64,000 nucleotides of DNA from NCBI GenBank assembly GCA_029834535.1, contig JAQMWT010000317.1, positions 186,001 through 250,000 on the forward strand, written 5' to 3'. A program made the translations under genes and the position numbers. Below the pieces are notes generated by a model. It searched no databases and had not been told where the DNA came from. It saw only the letters and a program-made list of their open reading frames with translations. This DNA comes from Chrysophaeum taylorii. Lineage: Eukaryota; Sar; Pelagophyceae; Pelagomonadales; Pelagomonadaceae. This document shows positions 50,775 to 59,859 of the stretch, in pieces (the stretch's first letter is position 1; the number at the start of each line of letters is the position of its first letter).

Positions 50775-51961
50775 TTATGTACTGCTTGGAGAGGTCATAC
50801 TTGAAGTCGGCAAGCGTACCACCGGCTTGTTTATAAGCGGCAACAGTAGGCGAAGCAATACGAGTAAGAACATCCTTGAGATTGGTTTTGCGACGAGGCT
50901 GAGGGTGATGAGGACCACGGGTGAGACGGAGGACATCCTGGGAATAGAGAGACCGATAAGATGGTAAAAGTGGCAGAGTGTCGGGAGACACTTCAGATGT
51001 AGGTGTGGTGGCGGAAGTAGCGGGTGCAGGAGCAGCTGGAGCAAATGCGGGAGCGGGAGAGGGAGCATGGAGATGAGAAGAAGGAGTCCCCTCTCATGGT
51101 CAGTGTCGGTAGGCATAGCATTCCCCCTCTGCGCCGCATCATTGGGGGTGCTGTGAACAGAGAAGGGAATGTCGGGTGAAGGTGCGGGAGGTGGATGCTG
51201 TTCATAATCAGGAGGAGATTTAGAAATAAGATGAGGAAAAGTCAGTTTAGAGGAAACACGGACTTGACCGTTTTCAGGATTAAGGACAACATCGGCTAAA
51301 TGATTAACATGGGGTGTTATTAAAGGGTTTATAACGTTAGCACCGCATAAGTAGATGTAGGGACGACATCGGGGTTCATATTTATGAAATTCGTTAGGTT
51401 CCAAATGCAGATAACAAACAGAACCAAAAGGTTTGAGGTAGTCTTGTTGGGGAACATTACATTGGTCTAACAAAACTTGTTGGGGGCTTAGGACTTTATT
51501 ATAAATACGTTCGAGGGAAACGTTAGGGAGGAGATTATACGATTGGATAGCATGTATAACAGCCCACGGGTAGTGTGGTGCCGGATCTGTTAGGGGTGAC
51601 CTTTATAGGATACATTAAGCATATGCCGGAGTCGTGTAGACGCGGCAGTGGCTATGTGACCAACAGCGGCTTCGACTTCATGATTAAAGACATGTAAGTA
51701 AGGGGGGAACGCGGACATATTAATACCATGTTCCACACGGAAGGGGGTTGTAACATGCTGAGATAAATAGGGTTTAAAGGAATCACAATAGATTTGTTTT
51801 AGTTGTACATGAACATAAGTAGAGCAAAAATTGCGGACAAACTCAAGGGCGTTACAAAATTCGCTGGAGTTAGTGCTACGACAAAAGTACACTAACAGAA
51901 ATTTAGAAATGAGACACTTGAAAACAATGATATGTCGAAAGGATCCCCATTCCGAGAGCAC
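50775..51961 (-). pseudogene. Integrase core and C-terminal segment
   Basis: Frame-shifted from the preceding block. CDGGYVSVLSEWGSFRHIIV holds the first catalytic Asp, LKQIYCDSFKPYLSQHV the second, and FNHEVEAAVGHIATAASTRL the Glu, giving the D-D-E set of a retroviral-type integrase. After another shift, YLKPFGSVCYLHLEPNEFHK and RPYIYLCGANVINP are the SH3-like element that follows copia integrases. A Pro-rich linker leads to RT. Confidence 0.85.
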
Positions 51962-54327
51962 AGATACGTAACCACCGTCACATGCCCAGGCTTCACCAGG
52001 TTGAAAAATTTTTTCGAATGATGGTTGCTTGATAAGGTGGTGTGGATGAGGAAAGCGTTTTTATGAATCGTACAATCCACACAGAACTTACGGTAGGGTA
52101 CGTCAGATGGGTGGTGTCCAGGACTGGCAATAACCTGAACAGCTTTTATGGCTTGAGAATCACTGGAATGGTGAATGTTGTGAAAATTGGTAGCTCGTTG
52201 TTGCGCATCTCGAAATGCAAGGGTGCCCCTGGCATGGACTTTCTTATCGAAGGGCGCATGCTTCTCATGGAGCTGTCTTGGCGTTATAAGGGGTATTTGT
52301 TTTTCTTTAGTAGGAGATGATATATCTGCGGATGAGATGTTAGAGAGGAAAGCATGAGCTACTGAATCAGTATGAAAAGAAGGAAGTTCGTGGTTAGAAG
52401 TGATAGTATCACAACATAAGAGTTTTTTATTGGAGATGTAGAACATTGTAATGGAACTCTGGTGTAATGTTAAGGATGTATCTGTTGGGAATATATTTGT
52501 GAAGAAGGTTGACCTATAGTTTTTGGTTAGAGGAGCGTGATCAGGGTCAAACGATGGTGATAGTGTTAATATACGCAAGTCATAAACAAGCTGACACAAA
52601 TGTTTATAAATTGTATGATATGTTCCAGCTGGAATAGCATTTGCGATGATATCACAGCATAGGTCAGGGGACAAAGACAAAAGAAAATTGATTTGGTACG
52701 CTGTGAAGTTATTGGCGCGTGCCAATTCGCGAGTTGAGTAGTGTCGAATGCGATCGAGTCGTGGATCGTACACCAGCATATTAGCAAATCCACGAATGGT
52801 AGGAGTGGGAGTGTATATAGAGTGAACTTTGGCACCCATCTTCCTATCGCTTGATGTTATAAAGCCCAAATATCTGCTTTGGGACAAATGCATGTCACTT
52901 AAAGCAAATATTTTGTCGATAAATTCGAGACGATTTTCCTGAGGGTAGAAGACAAAAGAATCGTGAAATACAGGAGAAGTATAGGGAACCAGTGCTTGTA
53001 CTAGACGACGCGTGTCTTGATTTTCATTATTATGATGGTATGCTTGGCAAAGCCAAAGAAAACCGGTAACTGGTTCGAGAGAAGCAGTCTTATCGATTCC
53101 GGCATCGTGTGTTAAAAGGGTGTAGGTTTCGCCAAAAGCATTTATGTGTGCCTGGTATTTAGAAGAAGAGTTAGAAACTGTTATGTCTCCGCCTGTATGT
53201 CTTCCACCAGTGATGTAAATGATGGATGAAGTAGAGGATTTATTTAAGAATAACCTGTGAGATGGTTGGTTAGATTCGATAGTTGTAATACGAAAGGACA
53301 CAGGTAATGTGATGGATTTAGGGAATAATCGTCCCATAATATTATAGAGGAGCACAAAAGCTTTGAGTTCAATAGGGGATCTCATGCAAGCAAGTGGTTT
53401 TCTTGAATTAGTCAAGAATCCCAGGCGAAAGTTAGAAATGCCCTCCATTTCATCTTGACTGGGATGTTCGACTGTTTTATTAGAGTGCAGACGAAGGAAC
53501 AGCATAGTTAAGGTTTCAAGCTCAGTCACAGTTAAGCGCACGGATCCTGTACGACTGAAAATATTGTAGGTTTTAGGTGTGGACACGAATGGTATGTCAG
53601 GAAAGACCTGCGTCCAAGGTTCGTCGACTATTAACTTGCGACTGATGGAATTAGCGTGGTCTGCAATATCCAGAAAGGAAGTGACTCGTTTATTAGGCCA
53701 TGAAAGCAGATCAAGAGGGCCGGTGTTATATTTGCGTGCGACGAGGATCCATCTTTCTCTGGCTTGATAATCTCCACATAGATAGCATGGAAATCGGTCA
53801 CATATGTCCACCGTATAGTGCATCGTTGAGAAGATGAGATTAGCAACTCGTATATGATCTTCATACGATGCGGAGTGTGGTGGAGTCATTTCCATGAAGA
53901 GAACAAGCGGCTTTAAAAGCTCAAGTACACTTAGAGCACTTGGGAACAAGGAATCATCCATATCGCGCTCGAAGGTGGAAATGGATCTCCCATTGATTAT
54001 GTTGCGATTTGTGCATGGTGATGTCAATTCCACTATGTCAGTGTAATATCGTGCACGTTCAACGTCCGATGCTCGATGGAGATATGTCAAAAACTTAGGT
54101 AGGGATGGGAAAACTTCGATGGAATTACCAAAACGTCTTCGTAGCATGTGCGTGATATTGTCGTCGCTCTCAACAAGAACTTTAACGTTGATGTTGATTT
54201 GCAAGTCATTAGAAGCGCAAGCCAAGAATGCAGGAGTGGACATCCCAGAGCAAAGTAAAGTTACTGTAGGTATTCGTGGGCTAGGAGATGAAGTTACTGT
54301 ATGGAGCAAACGTGTTGTAACCTTGCG
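51892..54327 (-). pseudogene. Cytosine-C5 DNA methyltransferase domain plus integrase zinc finger (pol segment)
   Basis: About 810 codons, open from just after the UGA at 54328-54330. Numbering from the codon at 54309: motif I TLLCSGMSTPAFLA (17-30); motif II-like VLVESDD; motif IV ELTSPCTNRN (94-103) with the catalytic-type Cys99; VLFMEMTPP (136-144) where motif VI has its Glu; motif VIII YQARERWILVA (181-191), the QxRxR signature; a 310-residue target-recognition region; PTIRGFANMLVYD (503-515); motif IX HYSTRELARANNF (523-535); motif X IIANAIPAGTYHTI (554-567). Order and spacing match C5 methyltransferases. Residues about 700-750 form the HHCC integrase finger (FHNIHH...CVDC). The enzyme would methylate cytosine in DNA, possibly its own cDNA (inference). 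Motif IV has SPC instead of PPC. Confidence 0.8.
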
Positions 54328-55140
54328 TCATACAGGAGGTGGGAAATGCTTGCGTATGTAAGGCAGCTGCGAATGCATTGACTCCAGGATGGTTTTAAGC
54401 CATGGGACGTAAATTACTCGTTCCATGAGGGTGGAATATAGTTTGAGCATTTCGCGTTGTTCATTAAAAGCACATAGTCTGAACTGTAGTGAGCGAAGTT
54501 CCATTTTACGCGCTTTTGCTTGTTGTAGCGAGTAAATTGGTAGAGTTGGCAACAGGTTACTGAGTCTAAACAAAGTAATCTTGACATTATCATCAATTTT
54601 ACTCTGGATAGATGATTGTCCTTTAAATTCAACTCCATAAAGATGTATACCAAGTTTATCTTCTCCCCATTGAGTCATACTGATGATGTGCAGATCGGGA
54701 TCGTTATGGTCGTTTTGCTTGGGTAGAAAAAGCGCAACGTCTAGCTTTACATATCCCACATTTGGATGCTTTGGGAGAGCGGGAATGACGGTCCTTATAA
54801 TCATAGCATGTGTGATTCTCTGCGTATCCGTAGCAGTCTGGATAGCAGGTGATAAGGACTCGGGTAGCTTTACGATGTGGATAGGATCAGCATAACGTTT
54901 AAAGTTAATTACATGTTGAGAAGCACATGTGTCAGCATATCCTGGCGTAGTCATTAGCGGCAAATTGTACTCGTTGTACAGTTTAAGCATTGTTGCATAA
55001 CAGGCATGTGTTGAGCTTTGACCAAACACGTACTGTGTCATGAAACTTTGCGTTTGTTCGGAAGGCACAACGACGAGTGTAAAACCAGTATTTAATTTTG
55101 GTAGCAACACAGGGGGATCTGTACCATCTTCATTGGTTAA
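54328..55140 (-). pseudogene. Aspartic protease segment of the copia polyprotein
   Basis: About 270 codons, starting 4 nt before the gag stop in another frame. YADTCASQHVI corresponds to the D-S/T-G/C-A-S active-site loop of copia proteases, which cleave the polyprotein. The frame ends at a single UGA (GTA TGA CGC), after which the same frame continues into the methyltransferase. Confidence 0.75.
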
Positions 55141-57058
55141 TTACTGGGGAGCTCAGAGTGCGAGGAAGTTTCCCGAGCTTGACGACGAACGATAGCATTC
55201 TGAGCTTTAGCATTTATGTGCTGCAATAGCGGCTGAGGGATGTTATCGATTTCATCATCTTTAATGGACAGAAAAGTGTGGAACATTTTCTCTGTATCAG
55301 CAGTCCCCCTCTGCTCCGCATCACTGGGGGACGCTTCAGGAGCAGATGTTTCAGTTTGATACTTTTCTTCTGAAACAAGAGATTCCTTATCGGCTTCTAA
55401 GAGGTTCGATATGGTATTGGACATAGTATCAACTCGAGATAAGTAGAGATGAACTTGGGTGGCTTCATCCGGATCTAAGGACTGTGTCGAAGCTTGAGAA
55501 GCGGTTGTCCAGAGGGTACTCAATAAGCTTTTCATTTCCTCCTGTACCATTTTAGAGTCGGTGGAAGGATTGGGATTCGCTTCCTGTAGTTTATCAAACA
55601 GGTGGCGAAGACGATCAACTTGATAAGTAGCCCGGTCCATAAGAGACATATTAGAGCGCGCATTTCGGTTAGAGGAAGGTGAGTAGACAGGACGATCGAG
55701 GCTGGTACCTTTGACGTTATAATTTGAAGGTGGACGATAGTACGACGTGTCACGGGGTGAGATTGTCGATGCTTTATCTTTTGCATTACGAAGCTTACGA
55801 GCGTTGAAGCCAGACTGTCCAGCTACAGTAGCTAACAACGAGTAAGCGTTGTTTAGAGAATCGTGGGATTGATGAATAGTGTCCATCAATAATACCTTAG
55901 GTGGCTTGGTAGCGGTAGTACCAGGGATGTAAGGGATCCAAGAAGCGGGTTTATCCAAGCGTCGGTTAGAAGAAAACTTTGTCTCATTATATATCTTTAA
56001 CAAGAATTCCAATAGTGGACGAACGTCGTTAGGATCAACTAGCTTTAACAATTCGGGATCGTGACTCGAGTTGTTACTAGAGCGTGTCTCGTAGAGTTTA
56101 CACCATTCCAATAAAGATTGAGAATAGCGCTCGTGATCCGAGGGATTAGCATATAGACGGTAGATCTCCTCGTGAGCTTTAAGAGTGATTATGGAGTTAT
56201 TAAATTTGATTGATGCTTCATCATTATTTAATTGCTGTGCCTGAGATTGAAAGGCAAGGAGTTGTTCGACAAATACATGGGAATACCAATTAATATTTAT
56301 AGACATTCGATTAAACTGAGATTTAAGCTCAGTTACATCTGTACAAGACACTGTCTCATAGTAATGATAGGCTAAAAGCATTACAGCTCGTAATTTATTG
56401 GGATGTGCAGGGCTTGCATAAATTTTCTTTAGTTGAGGCCACATAGCGAGAGCGGGCTTTTCCTGGGACTCGAGGTTAAAGAATTTATACAAAAACCAGC
56501 ATAAGTTTCGCAGTGTTTGATCCAATCGGCATTAGAGAGACCTGTAAAGGATATGTTAGTTAAAGATGAATCATACACAATTGATTTAGGAAATCGGGTA
56601 TCTAATAAAGTGAGGACATGTTTAACATCCTCATTTAATTCAGGACGGACAAGGTTGTACGACTCTTGGTAGTAAAGTCGTTCAAGTCTATTACGGGCAT
56701 CAACCGTTAGTTGATGGGAAGAGTTGACGTGCCAAGTCTTTAAATGTTCGGGCAGGGCATCTTCATCAGGTAAGTTTAAATCGTTAACTTGTTCAGCTTT
56801 CCATTGAGCGAAGATGATATCAACTTCTTGTTCAAGAAGTTGATTATATTCCGGAGCATTCCGGGTGTAAGCTTCATATGAATCAAAGCAGAATAACGCG
56901 TCCACATATGGACTTGTCATATGCCTGCGAAGCGTTTCAATTTGCAAGCTCACCTTGGTTGAATTATCTTGGAAACGCAATCCTGCGTTAATTTTATCAA
57001 CGAGGATTTGTTCTTGTTTGTAGATATCCGTGGTAGATATTGTTTTTTGTTTTGACAT
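55137..57058 (-). pseudogene. Gag segment of the copia element
   Basis: Starts MSKQKTISTTDIYKQEQILV (ATG at 57058). The first block ends at 56429 and a second in another frame runs from 56525 to 55137, overlapping by about 96 bp; a -1 shift would join them. The protein is helical and polar, without a CCHC zinc knuckle. The second block ends in an acidic region and QLP-type tail. Position after the primer-binding site and before protease identifies it as gag; sequence similarity was not needed. Confidence 0.7.
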
Positions 57059-57521
57059 GATTGTGACCTATTAAGGGATAGGTTAGAGGATTGATAGACA
57101 GATTCGACACATAAGAATGAAGGGTTTCTCAAGTGCGGGTTCTATGTACAGTACGCGATTTTAAACGTGGGCTTATTGACAAGACCAAACAAATCAACAT
57201 GCTATTTAAAACAGGGTGACTTGAGACTGAAGAATGGATTAGTTCTCGAGCAGTCAGTCTTTTGTTGGGGAATGGAAGGAAAACCCGTACAAGTTTCCGC
57301 GGCTTGTATAGGAAAATTTTAATTTTATTGGTTATGCGAGTGCATATGACCAGTGACCGACCCAACTCGGTCACAAACCAATTTAACTGGTGGGCACATA
57401 CCGTCACACAACAAATATGTACAGTAGACCACCGCCAAACACATTGTCGCATTGTACTCGTGATCAGGCGTAAATTGATCATTCGATTTAGACGTACAAC
57501 ACAGTTGGGCTGACACACCTA

Positions 57522-57540
57522 CGCATCTGGGCCCATAACC
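57522..57540 (-). other. Primer-binding site matching the initiator tRNA-Met anticodon arm
   Basis: Plus-strand CGCATCTGGGCCCATAACC abuts the 5' LTR. Its core CTGGGCCCATAACC equals the anticodon stem and loop (CAU anticodon) of eukaryotic initiator tRNA-Met as known from animals. The minus-strand RNA would pair with that part, and the primer's 3' end would be the cleaved anticodon arm, not the CCA end. Confidence 0.8.
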
Positions 57541-57940
57541 TGGAGAGATTTGACCCTCTCCGGGTACATGGTAGAGACTGCGTGCAGTCTTAGGCGTGTA
57601 CAGACCATTCCGCTTGTCACATGCTACTACACAAGGTAGGGATTTAGGCCCTAACTCCTTAAGGACATTAGGTCCCATAGAAGCGTTTACACTGACAACG
57701 GGGAACGAAGTCTCTGTTAATTAAACAGAAAACCCCGTACCCGACGGTACGCACCTGGAGGCCTACTCCATGTTGGAAAAGAGCTTCAGACTGGGTTCTT
57801 CATAGTCGTGAAAGAAAAGGGGCGGAAGGGTAAGGAAAAGGAAGAAAGAGGGAAAGCCGTATTACGGAGAGAAAACCCTCGTGTAGAGATAGGTGTGAAA
57901 ATGTTCCAGTGTCGCACACATAATAGTGTAGCTCTCTGGA
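57541..57940 (-). repeat. 5' LTR
   Basis: About 400 bp, the upstream LTR relative to the minus-strand coding region; promoter and start of the genomic RNA are expected here. It matches 45723-46142 with about 15 substitutions and several short indels. Confidence 0.9.
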
Positions 57941-59006
57941 GTTAGAATCACTGAATAGCGAATTCTGGCTCTTGAATTCGTGAGTTGACGACTGACGAGC
58001 TTACTCAACCCGATCGGCCCTGTACAAGCGCAAGAGGCACTCCGTGATACGCACTCCCTGTCTCGACCCGTGTACAACTTCCCGCCACACCCCCGTGGGT
58101 GGCATCACCCTCATTTAATAGTCATATCTGAGCTTGTAATAAGTTCGACGGATTTATTAGACGAGCAAACGTACCGCAGCAACGAACCGGCCATCTCGAC
58201 CTGTTATGGGCGCAAATAGACGCCTCCCGAAGGTCTTTCGAAGCCCTAAACAGAGGGGATCAAGCGGTGGGGTCGGTCGTCCAATTATTATTATTATTAT
58301 TATAGTTTGTAACTCCCAGGCTCAAAAGAGCCAGTCTTCCGATAAGCTGGTCGCGAAGTTGCCAAGTTGAAGTTGGTCACTTTCACAGTGTCGTCCAGGG
58401 GTGTCTCCTTCACTTTGATAGCTACCAGATGAAGACCACCCCCACGAACCCCCGGACACCGGCGGACACCAGAGCTTCTACCAAGCTGTGCTATGCTTCC
58501 GCCCGGACATCCTGGGCGCCCAAATGAGGTAAGTTAGTGGAGCTGGTGGGGTAGCCTATGTGGGCTTTCGAGTTGGCGTTTGGAGCTTGAATGGGGGATA
58601 GCGGCACACGATGGGCGCAGGAGGCACGTTTGGACTTGGCAACAAGCTCGTCGGCTTTGGTATTGAGTGTGAAAACATCTACGTCGTCGCGCTTCTTCTC
58701 CTTGCGTCGTTGTGCGAGCACGTTCACGCGGCCGGGGGCGAATTTGGCACGAAGACTCTCGGAGAGCCAGGAGGGTTGGATTTCATGCCAAAGTGCGTTT
58801 CGAGGCGTCTGATGAGGGAAATCTTGTCCGCCTCGGGGTTGGTGTAGGCTCCGAGCAAGCATCACTTAGATCTTCTTCGCCGAGTAGCCTTTGATCCCCG
58901 AGACATCCGACTTCAGGAACGAGAGCCGCGTCTTCTCCTGCGAGTTGGCGGCGCCAGTTCGGCGTTGCCGGTGATGGGGAGATCGGCGTCCCGGTCGGCA
59001 TCCAGG
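57941..59006. other. 1.1-kb region with coding-like fragments but no gene model
   Basis: Contains an (ATT)n tract at 58284-58303. Minus-strand fragments such as TRLSFLKSDVSGIKGYSAKK, and in another frame EADKISLIRRLETHFGMKSN, lie near 58740-58930. They look like pieces of a broken protein that may continue the frame at 59007-59318. No family is recognised. Confidence 0.4.
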
Positions 59007-59318
59007 TCAGCGACGGTGGGTTTGCGAGACGATGTGAAGAGCGTCAGCGCCGAATAGTTCAGAGAGGTCGAAAGGCTGGACAACTGCCCCTTGCGCGTGA
59101 GTCTTGATCTCCTCCACGACCCCCGCGGTCTTCTCTAATCTCGACAGCCTTCCTCCTGACGCGTCGTAGCAGATGGCCGCGAACGCCGGGTTCTCGGCCG
59201 TTGCTTGCTCAAAAGCGCGCTTGACAGGACCTCCGATGGCCACCACACGCACCACCGCCTCGCCGACGAGTGCCGACTTGGCGCTCCTCCCCAGGTCCGG
59301 CAATTTGGTGGCTGCCAT
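59007..59318 (-). CDS. Short open frame, unknown, possibly part of a broken gene
   Basis: 103 codons from an internal ATG (MAATKLPDLGRSAKSALVGE...). The frame is open further upstream to about 59450 without an ATG. Composition is that of a soluble helical protein (VVRVVAIGGPVKRAFEQATA). Fragments downstream on the same strand suggest it once extended. No domain is identified. Confidence 0.3.
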   Translation of the reverse strand: MAATKLPDLGRSAKSALVGEAVVRVVAIGGPVKRAFEQATAENPAFAAICYDASGGRLSRLEKTAGVVEEIKTHAQGAVVQPFDLSELFGADALHIVSQTHRR

Positions 59319-59859
59319 CGTCGCAAAGTCTGATTCATGCGTCAATGTTTCCCAGTTTCGGTACCAGTCCAGGTGCCTACCTAGGTACCGGATGATTTGT
59401 TTGACCAAAAAACCTACGAATCCGTGGTAGCGGGTTCTACCCCTGCGCAACCTCCCCGCAAAGGCTCATGATGCACGCACACTACATGAGATTGCTGACG
59501 ATGTTGTGAAGAAACACGAAGTTAGCGAGCTGAAGCCTCCTCAAAGTCCCTCACCATACGCTGCGTCTGAGTTCCACAATGGAATTCGGTGCGAATGTGC
59601 CTGCACGGATTTTCCGTATTAAGGGTCATGAGGAAGGAATGTGACGGTGGGCCAAAGAATGAGCAACGCCCAAGGACGCACTTTCTCGCGGGTTTAAATG
59701 CCACATCCACACACCCATCGGTAGGTAGGACCGTCGCTTCCTAGCGGGTGCAAAACCAAAGTCCCATTCTCACTGCAGCCCAGAGGCTGGACAACGGCTC
59801 TACTTTCAACGGCTTTCAAACGTCTCAACACGTTGAGATCATCAACGTCGGAAAGCGCT

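Larger units (their letters stand above)
45723..57940 (-). mobile_element. Ty1/copia LTR retrotransposon with a DNA methyltransferase domain (12.2 kb)
   Basis: Two LTRs of about 420 and 400 bp bound an AT-rich interior that reads on the minus strand: gag, aspartic protease, cytosine-C5 methyltransferase, integrase, reverse transcriptase, RNase H and an extra 3' ORF. Integrase before reverse transcriptase defines Ty1/copia. A primer-binding site adjoins the 5' LTR (right side) and a purine tract adjoins the 3' LTR (left side). The coding region is broken by one in-frame UGA and several frame changes. The LTRs differ at about 15 sites plus indels by eye, so the copy is not recent. At 12.2 kb it is much larger than the usual 5-6 kb copia element. 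No target-site duplication was evident. Confidence 0.9.

Noticed and set aside
45712-57945. Target-site duplication of the retrotransposon
   Set aside because: Flanks (GTGT before 45723 and GTTAG after 57940) share no convincing 5-bp repeat; it may have decayed or the ends may be off by a base or two.
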